Assembly (NCBI GenBank): GCA_030765055.1
Contig: CM060953.1
Coordinates: forward strand, 73,148,336 to 73,212,335
Length of the DNA stretch: 64,000 bases
Direction of reading: 5' to 3'
DNA from: Mantis religiosa
Lineage: Eukaryota > Arthropoda > Insecta > Mantodea > Mantidae
This document shows positions 21,201-32,061 of the stretch, in pieces; the stretch's first letter is position 1, and the number at the start of each line of letters is the position of its first letter. Under the pieces are notes generated by a model. It saw only the letters and a list, made by a program, of their open reading frames with translations. It had not been told where the DNA came from and searched no databases. The position numbers were made by a program, and so were the translations under genes.

Positions 21201-21804
21201 TAACACGCTCAAAGAAGCAAATGTCAAACTATACTATATAAGCTCTTATCACCCACAAAGTAATCCCTCCGAGCGCACAATGCGTGACTTGAATACGTAC
21301 CTGAGAATATTATGCCATGTAAAGCACGCTAGATGGCCTGAGTATCTACATTACGTTCAATGGATTATGAATAATTCTGTACACCCCAGCCATGGATGCC
21401 CACCGGTGCAGCTCATGACCGGACAGTCACCAGACCCAATAATAAAGGGCGTCCCAAAATCCTTACCCATTATTGAAGAAACGGAAGCAGAAAGAATTAA
21501 GCGAGCCTTTAAAAAAATAACAGACAGAATTAACAAACGAAAAAGCAAAGCCACGAGATACGCACATACTTGGAAACCGCAGGCAGGAGACAAAGTTTTG
21601 GTTAGGAATTATGACAAGTCCTCACTGCTGAAGAAACAGTATAAGACGCTGAACTTGTTATGGAAAGGACCTCTGGAGATAATCAGCTGCGTGGGTGACA
21701 GAACATTTAGACTAGGTGACATTAGAACTGGACGAGAAGTAGGGAAATACCATCTTGACTCGATACGCCCATTCAAGGAGGCGCGTAAATCGACACAATC
21801 GTGA
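18265..21804 (+). CDS. pol: Pol polyprotein of gypsy element (protease, RT, RNase H, integrase)
   Basis: 1179 codons counted from 18265, a GTG just after the gag stop; the frame is open from 18133 and is probably reached by -1 frameshift. Domains by residue: aspartic protease with DTG at 84-86 and ILGSD near 158-162; reverse transcriptase about 325-530 with SLDL (Asp 415) and YVDD at 477-480; RNase H about 620-740 with YTDAS (626), TEQE and YTDH (693); integrase zinc finger H841, H846, C876, C879; catalytic core D908, D968 and E1003; a C-terminal WKGPLEI motif (about 1133) like the GPY/F module. All catalytic residues I looked for are present and there is no stop. It copies the RNA to DNA and inserts it into the genome. 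Confidence 0.93.
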   Translation: MDSPHASDKKTLRVAQNLGDVELSSTRIQKQLEPVVPRNKENNSFGASGSKITSLERNTATQEVMEAPRISGEIAGMTFNMVVDTGSSVTVCSENLYDQLVNLKIKMQTLPVKNAVCSGAIGRTKQRITKQILLNTRVQNNEMQFVCFVVRGLATDIILGSDLLHMLKSNIDYKESQITFNISGTKVEIPFISGPQESHVHLSEGESRLQDEEFYVEAIHIGNDDGVNDRSLQCLQNRRECSDLESKTADGIMHAEERGRRKQTEETKETFAEQVETRIGQLTQLSIEQRQRLQNILLKNRNIFSARTGRCNMFTYSFEVAEVPINHYKCRIIPQEIREAVSEKITEMLQDGIIEVSDTPYVQPLCIVKKKNGTVRITIDARHLNQFIKPDNARTQNIEEILAGIGRQKWFTSLDLTNSYLQIEVEPKLRKYLGFIHQGRVYCFRRCPFGLCVSGSGFLRAMHAVFGTNTGNYISQYVDDILVHDLDTDLHLDHLETILDRVGECGLTLNWDKCKFFAQTVTFLGYVISGETISPDKERIASILKIPRPRNAKQVKKFLGVLGYQSRFLINYAKETAPLRALLLKNTKWSWSDLEENTFNKLKQLFANSILLTRPRADLPFIMYTDASMVAYGCILTQEYPEGELHVIATASRSLNAAERIACVTEQEIGAIFYGIQKFKHYIYNKPVIIYTDHVSLAFIKNCKMTSGKISRYIHEIMSYRVDIRHIPGSCNIFSDLLSRISIGENLPETVPSAQREVKIMKLDLKLNDRVATKLKRLEEYQRNDSKLAKIRETLPPIGPENKGKLGLFENVIYKLHGRHVPAWKIYIPAELEELVIEAYHVALIHAGVDRTCLTISEHLYLPKLGRKARKIISTCEICQKAKPLNIKFDRTPMAISRDSPLKMIALDEHGPLPTGRTGLKYIFVMVDVMTKFVTLYPLKRLTSAKCAEKIVKEYIPRYGKMDAILLDNATVHHGHKFVNTLKEANVKLYYISSYHPQSNPSERTMRDLNTYLRILCHVKHARWPEYLHYVQWIMNNSVHPSHGCPPVQLMTGQSPDPIIKGVPKSLPIIEETEAERIKRAFKKITDRINKRKSKATRYAHTWKPQAGDKVLVRNYDKSSLLKKQYKTLNLLWKGPLEIISCVGDRTFRLGDIRTGREVGKYHLDSIRPFKEARKSTQS

Positions 21805-22171
21805 CTCACAGACCGTCAGGCATTATCGCGAGGGAATGGCATTGAGATAGAATTATTCCGATTAAATTAGTGAGAGAGAATAAGGCTGTAACAGATAATC
21901 TAATGGGAAGAGAACGCAGTTTTATCAAATGAATAAGTATGTCCCTTCGAGTATGCTTTCTTTCTTTTCTTTCGTTCCCTCCTTCTTTGTTGTTGCGACG
22001 AGAAAGCATTAAGTAAGTCCCACGTAGAGCGTAAAATTGGGAAAGGACCCCTTAATCTCCCAAATGAATGTGAAATTGGTAGCTAGGTCAGAAAGTACAC
22101 GTATAATATGTATAAAAGAAAACAATTTATATAAAGTAAGGTATGTGTAATGAGGCAACAAATGGAGGAAT

Positions 22172-22203
<32 letters not shown>

Positions 22204-22688
22204 CTATGTGATCTGTATAGTTAACCAAGGGAATAATTGTTTCATATGAGTGTTATATTGTGTATGGGTAATGAAAGAATGAATGGAATTCCAATGTAAT
22301 TAGTGACAGAAATATCTTTGTTGAGCGGTTGCTAAGCTCGAAAAACCTGTTTGTGAACTATAAAGGACACGTAGAGATAATGGCCGGAAAAGAGAACAGC
22401 GGCAGGACAGACAGACAATGGTCAAATACCTGGTTTGTCAGGGACAAAGCCTGAACCACTGTGTAAGGATCCATTATTATAGTTTTAAGAAATATTGTTT
22501 GTGTACTTCATGTAATATTTTGTATAAGTTAATATGTAATTAACCTCCACTCGTTCACTAGCGACGACACATATCATAGTATACATACACGCATACACCA
22601 ACCAGCTCACACAATGATGGGATATTCTGAGAATTTCGAAAGTGGCTTTTAATATAAAAGCCCTGTTCTAAATTATCAGAAGGGCATA
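21805..22688 (+). other. Gypsy 3' non-coding region with internal poly(A) and purine tract
   Basis: 885 bp between pol and the 3' LTR with no env-like frame; the longest frame is a 67-codon minus-strand one without meaning. An uninterrupted A run lies at about 22182-22203, preceded by AATAAA-like AATAAAAA. AGAAGGG at 22678-22684, five bases before the LTR, is a weak candidate polypurine tract for plus-strand priming. Confidence 0.7.
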
Positions 22689-23858
22689 TGATACCGTCCC
22701 TGTTAGGCTATATCATCATAATAACCCCGAAAGTCTGATTACATGCATAATTAAGGGCGGATAGATGCCACAATAGGAATTAAAGTTATAATAAATATAG
22801 TATAATGATTAAGCATACAAGTGCAGGTACCAAACAGGCAATCCCAATATATATTATTAAAAGCATGAACCCAACGTTTTAAGGGAGAGGTCAAAATGAA
22901 CATTGTTCCGCACAGACAGGTTCTTTGGGCATTTCTTGCCGACAAAGGTAGGATTCTCCAAGGGTAGACCCTCGGCGCCAGCATGAGTATTGACCTGAAA
23001 ATAATGTGACGAGAGAATAGACTCTGGAATCTAAGGCACACAGTTCCAAACATGCTTATGCATTAATTAGCTAGACCGTGGGAAAGAGAAATTCGCCAGG
23101 AATACATGCCTCATACACTAGAAATTGTTATTTATTCAAGAGTAGGGATAAAACACAACCTATAAGGGACAAGCAACCGGTCACATGACCTCTAAAGTGT
23201 CCAAAATTCGGCGGAAGGTAGGGGAAATTCGTGTAATGGCGACAGTCGATGTTTGCTAGGAAAATCACTCTGTTTCGGCGTGTGATGAAGGCAACAAGTA
23301 CAGAAATTTCATCAGAGTCCGCGTTCGTGGATAGACGGAGTAACTCACATTAAGTGGTTATCGAACACTGTGCTTGCGAATGAGAGAAACTGCACTCGTT
23401 ACAACGTCATTAAGATATTACCAAACTCTGTTCTTTTGTTCAATGATCCTCCGGAAATACTACGTTACGCGAAGTAATTCACTACCGACGTTTAAGAACA
23501 ACGCGTACACCGAAACATATAAGTTGTGTCATGCGCGCAGCAACGTGAAAGTTTCAAATCTTGCGCCTAATGTGCGAATAACATCGTCAATAGTGGCGAG
23601 TGGAGAGGACTAATTATAACAATAAACTTGGTATTCAAAGGTCGTGGTGTCTTATCTGTGATAATACCCACACCCTGTCAGGACGCACCCACTCCCTGGT
23701 ACTCAAAAAGCGAGTACTCATGCAAACCTACCCTGAGAAAAACCCCGACCAGTTGGAAACCTCCCATCCATAGTCCTCACCTATCACATATCATATCTTA
23801 TGAGGTGTTGAGTGCCGGGAGGGCTCAACGAGGTACTTAACGGGCAAGGACCGCCTCA
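22689..23858 (+). repeat. 3' LTR of gypsy element
   Basis: 1170 bp, same sequence as 14380-15549 wherever compared. Its end GACCGCCTCA is followed by CTAT, the second half of the target duplication. The equivalent polyadenylation signal AATAAA is at 23621-23626. Confidence 0.95.
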
Positions 23859-23862
23859 CTAT

Positions 23863-24344
23863 GTAGCGATAAAGTTTAAAATATTTCCACAAAAGTAATA
23901 ATTACTTTATTTGAGACCAAGCACATCTTTTAAATTAAAACTCTATTGTTGTAAACTATATAAGCTATGTACTAGCCATGCCTGAAATATGAAAACATAT
24001 ATATGTTTTAGTTCCAAAAAATGTTCATTTACCTCACACTATCTAACAAGACTGTTATTCTTTATTATGATGTACATTATCACTTTATAAAAAATCCTGT
24101 TATAACTTTTACTCACTTTCCACTTCAAATGATGAACACCCATTGCAGAACACTTGTAGTGTTGCACGGTTGTTTGCAGATACATTTGTGGCACTCATAC
24201 ATTGGTTCTTTACTTTCTTGTCCTTTGACCTTGGGAAGGAATCACCGCTTGATTAATTGCTAAACGAATGCGTTGTGTTCGGCTCTGGGAGGAAAGAATT
24301 CGCTTCTGAATTTGAAGTCTGACTTTTTTCTTTTTTTTTCTTTT
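23863..24344. other. AT-rich flank, nothing recognised
   Basis: Unique-looking AT-rich DNA on the 3' side of the gypsy insertion, with a T-rich run at about 24326-24345 that is probably the poly(A) tail of the following minus-strand SINE. Confidence 0.4.
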
Positions 24345-24577
24345 TACGTACTCCAACGTTAAGTCATATCGGACGATGAATGAAATGGAGGAAATGATGC
24401 TCAAACTCAAATGAGCCCGGGGTCCATGGAGCTTAGAGTTACCCGGCATTCGTCTATCAGGATAAGGGAAAACACCTGAAAATACCTTATCCAGGTAACT
24501 CGCCCTGACCGTGATTCGAGCTCGGAACCTCTTGAACGTGAAGCAGACACGCCACCATCTACGCTAACGAGGCGGGC
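24345..24577 (-). mobile_element. SINE-A copy 4
   Basis: Minus-strand order: GCCCGCCTCGTTAGCGTAGA head, B box around CGAGCTCGAATCACGG (one transposed pair relative to TTCGAATC), CTGGATAAGG segment, GGACCCCGGGCTCATTTGAG and CCGATATGACTTAACGTTGG, ending in an A-rich tail on that strand. Confidence 0.8.
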
Positions 24578-24580
24578 AAG

Positions 24581-24749
24581 GTATCGGACGATGAATGAAA
24601 TGATGCTCAAGTGAGCCCGGGGTCCAAGGAGCTTAGAGTTACCCGACATTCATCTATGAGAATAAGGTAACTCGCCACGACCGAGATTCGAAATCAGGAC
24701 CACTTGAACTGAGGCAGACACGCTACCATCTACGCTACCGAGGCGGGCA
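24581..24749 (-). mobile_element. SINE-A copy 5, partial, in tandem with copy 4
   Basis: Begins on the minus strand GCCCGCCTCGGTAGCGTAGA and lacks the distal end and tail: it stops at CCGATAC, four bases from the head of copy 4. Same orientation as copy 4, giving a head-to-tail dimer. Confidence 0.75.
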
Positions 24750-25528
24750 AGAGGTTTGACCTGAGAGGAACTGATCATAGGTGGTACTAAAATCGCCGTG
24801 AGCTCCTAACAAGTGTAGGCAATTTCTTCAGCTGTATAGAGTTTCAGCTCTGCTTAGTTAATTCCGGCTGATAAAGCAGGCCGCGCGATTACAGAGCCTT
24901 TCCTCGGCCGAACACCGTATTCCCAGGGTGCAAATTCCACAACAGCGTAGCACCACCAGCAATTACACTGACTCCTGCTACCTGAAAGATTAAATTGAGA
25001 GAATAAAGTGAAGGGAAATGAAGCTTAGTTTTTCAGGTAAATATTCTTCCCAGTATATTATGCCTGTGGTGCGGGAATCGGTGGGTACAATCCTCGTTTA
25101 GGAAAAAGGTGTTTAACGTCGTTGGGACGGGGAGAGCTGTTCGAGGTCAGGATACTTTTGATGTAGGATGCAATCACGGAAAAGTAGATTATGTTTTCCG
25201 GACTAGCGGGTTGTTCTCCGTATACTCTATCTCAGGATCCAGCGTTTAAGTTGAATATACAATGCTTCCTTGTTGATTTCTCTCACCAGTTTAGTGATAT
25301 TACATTTATATTATGAGATCGCTCCCAATCACACTTGCTCGCCACTTGCCGGTATCACGCACCTAATTGTAAGCTTTTCTCTGCACGGTCCCGTCACTTT
25401 ACACATTCACATGCCGAAACGCCCAAGATAAAGTGTCGCGACTTTCCTCGTCTTTTCGCGCTCTCGCAGTCCGCGGGCTTATATATCTCCGGCCCTTTCA
25501 AAATGAAAATAAGGCTATACAAAATGTT
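24750..25528. other. Spacer without recognised gene
   Basis: Open frames of 80 to 89 codons at 25335-25675 overlap the transposon terminus at 25529 and have no family resemblance. Nothing else was identified. Confidence 0.4.
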
Positions 25529-26943
25529 TCAGAAATACTTTTACAAACTTCAGGTATGTGTTCCTCACTCCAAAAGAAAAAAAAGGTTATTCTTGTTACA
25601 ATGAAAGTGAGTGCAACAGCCTTTGGCGTCCAACCTCAAGATTTCATTTCTCTATGCACTTATAGAAGACTTTGACCTGTCGTACTACATATGGCAGAAG
25701 GCGTAGCGTTACCATGGAGACTTGTTTACGTTTGCCATTTGTTATCAGTCTGTCTTCAACATTTGAATTGTGTACATGTAGTGAGTTAACTGCATGTGTT
25801 GCGTTCCACCATGGCTGGGTATTCATTTCGTGAAAAGGCAGACATGATTTTTATGTATGGTCACGCGAATGGTAATGGACACGAGGCTACACGGCTCTTT
25901 CAGATAGGGCTTCCAGACCGAAGACAACCGAGTTATCCAACCTTTGTCGCTGTCACTTCGTCGCCATGCTGAGACAGGAACCGTTGCACCACGGATTATT
26001 GATCGAGGAATACCAAGAGTTGTTCATATGCCAGAACGCGAACAGATGTAAAAAGTGCGTCGAAGACCATCCAGATATCAGTACAAGACAATTGGCCATG
26101 GCATCTGCTACATCACACGTGACAGCATGCAGGGTATCCTGTATCCATCGTATTCAACATGAGCAGGGCGTTTTGCCTGTCAAATTATCCACCACGGATT
26201 GACGTTTGCTGATAGTTTATAGCACAAACACCCAATCCATTGTTTGTCTCGTCAGTGTTGTTTACAGACGAGGCAACGTCTGGGAGAGAATGAGTTACTA
26301 ATTTCTACAACGTACACGTATGGGCAGATCGTAGCCCTCATGATGTACTTAAGGCCACCCATCAGCAACAGTTTAGTCTGAATGTGTGGGCAGGCATTGT
26401 AGGTGACCTTCTGTTAGGTCCATACGTTTTACTAAAACGTCTTACTGGTGCTGTCTACAGGGACTTTATCGAGTAGACTCTTCCCGATATATTTCACGAA
26501 GATGTGCCTCTGCAAATAAGCAATAACATGTGGTTTATGCATGATGGGGCTTCATTAGCAGTGGATAGGCAGAGGAGGACCAGTTCCATGGCCTGCACGT
26601 TCTCCTATCCTCAGTCCTGTGGATTTTTATCTCTAGGGTCATCTTAAATAATTGGTTTATGGAGCTGCCATCTCGGATGTAGCGACGCTTTATCGACGTG
26701 TCATGGAAGCCTGCGCCATTCGCCACCACCCAGAGGTTTTGAAAGGGGGCGACATTTCATGGTTCGACTGGCACAGGTATGCATATAAGCAGGAGGAGGA
26801 CATTTTGAGTATCTATTATGAGTTTTATATGTTATAGGTGTACCAATTTGTTGAAAACCTCTTAAAGACATATGTTCATATGAACTTTTTTCTTGTTTTG
26901 GTGTAAGGAACTCATACCCGAGGTTCGTAAAAGTATTTCCCTG
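25529..26943 (+). pseudogene. Mariner/Tc1-like DDE transposon relic with recognisable inverted ends
   Basis: The ends at about 25530-25575 and 26897-26942 are inverted copies (AAATACTTTTACAAAC versus AAATACTTTTACGAAC, continuing about 45 bp), so the element is about 1.41 kb. Plus-strand translation in changing frames gives an N-terminal part from the ATG at 25811 (YSFREKADMIFMYG, TRLFQ), STRQLAMAS, then FTDEAT with the first catalytic Asp near 26267, HQQQFSLNVWAGIVGDLLLGP, MWFMHDGA with the second Asp near 26543, and VDFYL plus GGHFEYLL at the end. At least five stops and several frameshifts interrupt it. It belongs to an arthropod DDE transposase family; the copy is dead. Confidence 0.8.
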
Positions 26944-29900
26944 TATAATGAGAACCGCAGCTTTGCCTGGTTTTAATAATGACCAGATAAGTGTTAATTA
27001 TTTCACAAAGTACCGACTTTGTTGTCCTATTACAAAATATGAAATTAGGGCTACCGAATGAGCTTTAAATGCTTGTAAATAAAAAATAGATATAATAGTA
27101 AACACAAATACTGTTATCTTCCGTTAAGGTACCTTTATCTCCCCCTATCACTTCTTCAATCTATTGTCATGTACGCCAAACACGTAAGACATAAAAAGGT
27201 TGCATTATTTATTGCTTATGCACCTGTAGATATCATCCGATAAGTGTAATTTTTAGACAGTAATGTGCCAGCTCATTTCAGTCGAATAGTAGGTAGTTTC
27301 TTCAATAATAAATGTCCACATAGATGGATTAATAAACAGTAAATTCATTATATAGCTTCCTCACTCTCCTGAATTTGAACTCAAATGTTTTTTCATCTAC
27401 AAATATCCTTTGATAATGTCTTCTGTACCGGATATTGGCACTCTGAGATTGCGTTTGAAATCCGCGTTGGGTTTGATTAAATATGAAGCATTCCAGGAAT
27501 TTGCAACATGGCACGCAATATCATTAAGCGCAGGCATCCAGGCAAGATGAAGACTTAGTAGAGCTTTTGTGGGGTTCACATTTGTCTTGAAACTCAGACA
27601 AAATCACGTTCATATGAACTTTTTTAATTTCCTTCCTTCCTTCCTTCCTTCCTTCCTTCCTTCCTTTCTTCCCTCCCTCCTTCCCTCTCTACCTCCTTCC
27701 CTCTCTTCTTCCTTTCTTCACTTATTTATTTACTTATTTCTCTTTATTTATTTATATACTTATTTATCTTTATTATTTTTTTATTTATTTAATTTTGCCT
27801 GTTTTGTTTTTGTAAGGACGTACCTAAAATATCTGACGGCATTGTATGTGCATTATATTGTTTGAATATAGACTATAAATTCATGACATATTTAGGGATT
27901 AGGCATTATATAAACATTATACGTAAATGAAAAATATACTCGTAGATTACATTTTAATTTATGGAAACCTAATTCTTAGGACTGTGCAGTTTAGATATGT
28001 TGCAAACAACTTGGGTGTATCTTTAATACCATGAACACCATTATAAAAGAACTAAGGCATTTTAGTGTAATTATGTAGAAGTTGCAATGTTTATAATTCG
28101 GAATTCATAGAGGTAAATAGGAATAGATTTCAAAATTCACTTGTTTTAACTCGTATATTACTTTAGACACTGGACAACTATATATCCCTGCGGTTCGCTG
28201 GCAACATATTTAAAACACTATTAAAATAGTATTGTACTATTTCTGTTGTGAATAAAACCGTGTGCAAAACTTGTGATCTTGCAAATATAACACAAAACTT
28301 TGAATATTAAGAACTATTTTTAATTATTTTCAAATGCTTTCCTTCAAGATATGTGAAACTCTATTTTTAGGTCCTAATGATTACTTTTAATGGAATAGCA
28401 GGCATTAGTCCTTCATTACACACGACTAAAAATTTGCTGTGACCTACATTTTATATACCAGGGACCTTCTTCTTCTAGCTTTTCTCCAGGGTTTTTTCTA
28501 ACCTGTGTCATTATGTCTGCACTACCCCTCACATATCTCGGTTGTTTATGGAACCGAGAGGAAACCGCAGTTTGCTGTAGGTTTAATATTGTAGAGGGCA
28601 TTATTAAAATACACTTTTTTATTCCTGTTCCTTTTCGTTGTGCAATGTAATGTATTTTTAAAGCATAAGCAAAGTTAATGCGTTAAAATTCCTATTGGAA
28701 AACTGCAAAATGGCAAATACCAGGTCACGTTTATCTTTTGCACCTTATTCTAGCTGGATGAATGTATGTATTTGAGTATTATTCCTTAGGAATAAGTTGG
28801 AAAACTAATGATAGATTAAAGAGCTTTGTGTAGACGGAGAAGAACAGAAGAAATAAGAAGGAAATACTCATTGTAGCTCTCACAGACACGGTGATTTTTG
28901 ACCTATTAACTCAGTTACGCATAAATGAATTATTTAACACTTATTTAACAATAAGTGTCAATATTTGCTGGTAAAGAAAAAGTAAACGTTTACCAGATGC
29001 ATATACAGGTAACGCGTACGTGAAATTTTATAAAAAAAATGTGAAACATTTAAGAAAGGGGCCCAAAAATATGTAGTTGTGTGTATGGATTTTCGCTCAA
29101 TTTGTGTGAAATCGTTTGATGAAGGTATAAGTGGCGTAGAGCTCCCTAGCAATTACTGGCTTGAGCAACTGGCTGGCAGGCACTCGGTGGCGACCTGCCT
29201 AAACCACTGGAGCGTGGCTCAGATGTCCCTCCAGCAGGAACCGCGAAAAACTTACTCGTCAATAGAAGTAGAAATGGATAACTTCTGGTGGAGCCCAGCA
29301 AAATACCAGATCCTAAGCCTCTGCTATCTGTCCGCCTTCGACCTAAGCACAGCTTTGAAGTCATTGCTCTCCTTGAAAGAGGGAGATGGGATGAGAATAA
29401 ATGGAAGACAGGGGGAGTCGGTGGAAGGCAGCACTCCAATATTCAAGTAGTTCACGAGGGAAACAAGAAAATCCCATGTTACGAGTGGGTAATCACCAGC
29501 ATCGAATTCGGGATCACCCCAATGGTAGCCTCAGCGTTGAGAAGCCATTTTGCTTGGTAAACTTTCCTAAGGTTATCAAGGACATAGTGGGATTTCCAAA
29601 ATTCAGATGCCCATTACCTTAAATAACAGTCATGATAAATGTGAAAGGTTGTAATCACCTGCCACTAGTAAAGTGCAAACAAGCGAATGCATTATTTGCG
29701 TTGTGTAGGATTAAATTAAGGTGTTAAACATTTTCTCATTGTAACCTTTATCTAAAATCTTTATATTTAATGAACTTCCTCCACTTCTTCATCGCTTTAC
29801 AATTTGCAAACTTCCGCAATATGATATGGTTGGACTCTTATACATCGCACATTTTCTCCTTTATTAATATTTGTATATAATATTATATACAAATATTTAT

Positions 29901-30474
29901 ATCACTGAGGCTATTGGAATATTAAGGTATCGTATGAAATTTCCACGAGAACTAATTAGAGCTATCCAATGTTGTTATAAGGCCTGAGGTCGCAAAAACT
30001 TCTAAAATCTTACAACTCATGCGTTTCATCGTACTTCAATCTCATCAAAGTGACATGCTTGAAGACAAGTAGTTATAAAGAAATAATACTAGCAAATATT
30101 AAGGTAACAAATGTAGCACGTTTCCATATGTTGTGTCATATGGAGAGATATTTTCTTAGTACAGAACAAAACTGACAAATGATGCTGTGTGTCACAAAAT
30201 TTTTGAAACCGTGTATGTGGCATGCTCTAACGAGTTTAAACTTTAATCAGTAAAAGCAAAGATTTATTCTGTTGTAGAATAAAGTATATAATTATCTTGA
30301 AGAGTTTTAAGCTCATTATTAATGTTATCCATATGATAAATACATGCAAAGTGAATTGTAAATCATTGCCGAAATCCTTTTCTTTACGATATAAGAGTGA
30401 ATTGAATCATACGTAAGATATTTATTCCCTTAATCATGTTTAAATGTATACAAAACGGGCTTTAAGTCTTTGTA
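26944..30474. other. Long AT-rich stretch; CCTT microsatellite, no recognised gene
   Basis: 27631-27720 is a degenerating CCTT/CCCT repeat followed by a TTTA-rich stretch to about 27790; the 98-codon frame there is low complexity. 29079-29450 is a 123-codon frame of higher GC content that I cannot assign. Elsewhere nothing recognisable was seen. Confidence 0.45.
27631..27720. repeat. CCTT-type microsatellite
   Basis: About ten uninterrupted TTCC units followed by degenerate CCTCCCT variants, bordered downstream by a TTTA/TTTATT-rich tract. Confidence 0.9.
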
Positions 30475-31162
30475 TAGTGAGGTGCATATAAACCTGAACC
30501 ATTCCAATAGACCATTATCTTTGAACAAATAAAAGGACACACGTGCAACTTTGGGAGAATATAATACACAATTGGGAGATTACATTACAGTATTCACATA
30601 TCAGAGAAAATGTTGGAAGGGTCCTCCACTAGCATTTATGTGTTTGCACTCGTCTCACCATATTCTCTGAAGGTTTACGGAGAGTATACTCGCCAATGTT
30701 ACTTATTTCGGTTCGAATGGATTCCTTGAAAACATCAATTGTCCGTGGCCTATTCTTGTACACTCTATTTTTAGATACCCCCACAAGAAAAAAATCCGGT
30801 GAGGTTAGGTCAAGGGATCTGGGGGGGGGGGCATAGAACTTTTGAGATTATTCGATTGTCAAAGAAACTGGTTACAAGTTCCATGGTGTCATTAGATGTA
30901 TGGCACGCTGCCTCATCTTGCTAGAAATAACCTTATCTCAATTCGATATCATCTCAGAAAAACTTCAGAGAATATGGTGAAACGAGTGCAAATATGTATA
31001 GATTCTCGTGGAGGACACTTACAACATTTTACTCTGAGATGTAAATAGTATAATGTAATATACCAGTTGTGTATTATATCCTCCCAAAGTTTCACGTTGT
31101 CCTACTATTTGTTCAAAAATTATGGCCTATTGAAATGTTTCAGATTTATATGGATCGCACTG
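30475..31162 (-). mobile_element. 688-bp transposon with ~200-bp inverted arms and a transposase C-terminal fragment
   Basis: Arm 30475-30672 is an imperfect reverse complement of 30963-31162 (shared strings include CAATAG, TTTGAACAAATA, TATAATACACAA, GTCCTCCAC, CACCATATTCTCTGAAG). TA dinucleotides flank both ends (30473-30474 and 31163-31164). The 290-bp interior, read on the minus strand, encodes QDEAACHTSNDTMELV, RSLDLTSPDFFLVG, VYKNRPRTI and EIRTEI-type residues, the second and third catalytic regions of a DDE transposase. The first catalytic region is missing, so it is non-autonomous and cannot make transposase. One stop and a C10-type run interrupt it. Confidence 0.75.
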
Positions 31163-31339
31163 TATTTTAATTCGCAATTAGCATGCTCAAATTTTAGAAA
31201 CTCTCCATGAGAATGGCGTCACCTAAAGTGTTCCAAAAAAAGAATAAATCATCTTATCAATATTAATTTATATTTATGTGCCCATATAGAAACAAATACA
31301 CATATCTGAATACCAACAAATTGTTTAAAGAGAGACATC

Positions 31340-31596
31340 ATTTATAGTTTTTTATGAGTAGATGACATTTTGTGTTAAAGATTACTCACTCAGATATGAT
31401 GCTGAATTCTCTGGACATATTTCAGCTTACATCCTAGCCATCTTCAAGGAGTGGTACTGCATCACTGTATCACTGCAGTACCACTCGTTGAAGATGACTA
31501 TGATATAAGCCGAAACATGTCCAGAGAATTCAACATCATATCTGGGTGTGTAATGTTTAACACAAAATGTCATCTACTCATAAAAATCTATAAATA
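31340..31596. repeat. 257-bp hairpin (two ~122-bp inverted arms)
   Basis: Left arm about 31340-31461, right arm about 31474-31596, loop about 12 bp (TCACTGTATCAC). Arms share ATGAGTAGATGACATTTTGT, GAATTCTCTGGACAT and GTGGTACTGCA with roughly one mismatch in ten. The right arm has GAAGATGACTATGATATAAG followed by CCGAAAC, similar to strings at the ends of the Penelope-like copies in this window; the left arm has the inverted decayed form. Confidence 0.75.
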
Positions 31597-31798
31597 CATA
31601 TTTATATACGCAATTCAAACTGTTTTTAAAAAGTTTATTTTCTGATAACATTATAGTAGAAGTAAATCGTAACATATTTCAATCAAACTGGATACATGAA
31701 ACTGGGACGATATTTAAATGTATAGGAGCTGGTCACTATATACCGACCTTAAGTGTCCGTATTTTCTTCATATCATGACAAATTATAGAATTATTGCC

Positions 31799-32061
31799 AT
31801 TTCAATTTTCTCCGCGCCGTGGCTGATTGGTAAGACTGCGTGACTCTCACCAAGGCAGCCCGGCTTCGATCCCAGGTGACCGCATGTGAGATTTGTAGTG
31901 ACAACAGGGCGCTGGGGATGGTTTCCTCTGGGCTCTCCGGTTTCACCCGCCATCTAGTTCCACTGGTGCTCCATCCTAATTTCATGACCATCAGTGTCAC
32001 CGCCTGCAGTGCCGCATGTAGTAAAGGCGGGCGTTAAGTATTACATATTTATTTCAACTTT
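31799..32061 (+). mobile_element. SINE-B copy 2, full length
   Basis: Body about 31811-32038. Head CCGCGCCGTGGCTGATTGGT (A box), TCTCACCAAGGCAG, B box GGCTTCGATCCCAGG, then GCGCTGGGGATGGTTTCCTC, and the type-1 tail CATCAGTGTCACCGCC and GGCGGGCGTTAA. Flanks ATTTCAATTTT (31799-31809) and ATTTCAACTTT (32051-32061) are a likely 11-bp target duplication with one mismatch. Confidence 0.82.

Larger units (their letters stand above)
14380..23858 (+). mobile_element. Complete Ty3/gypsy LTR retrotransposon
   Basis: The element is 9479 bp. Two 1170-bp LTRs start TG and end CA, at a constant offset of 8309 bp. The 4-bp target CTAT is duplicated at 14376-14379 and 23859-23862. Order inside: primer site, about 550 bp of leader, gag, pol with protease, RT, RNase H and integrase in that order, then 885 bp without a long frame, a short purine tract and the 3' LTR. 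The integrase-last order and 4-bp duplication identify Ty3/gypsy (Metaviridae). There is no env frame. I compared the LTRs line by line by eye and found no difference, and all long frames are open, so insertion is probably recent and the copy may be mobile. I cannot assign a named family. Confidence 0.95.

Noticed and set aside
22010..22680. An env gene downstream of pol
   Set aside because: No frame longer than about 70 codons and no signal peptide or membrane segment; only a non-coding 3' region is supported.
29079..29450. 123-codon plus-strand frame
   Set aside because: No domain recognised and the minus strand is open over the same patch; no support for a gene.
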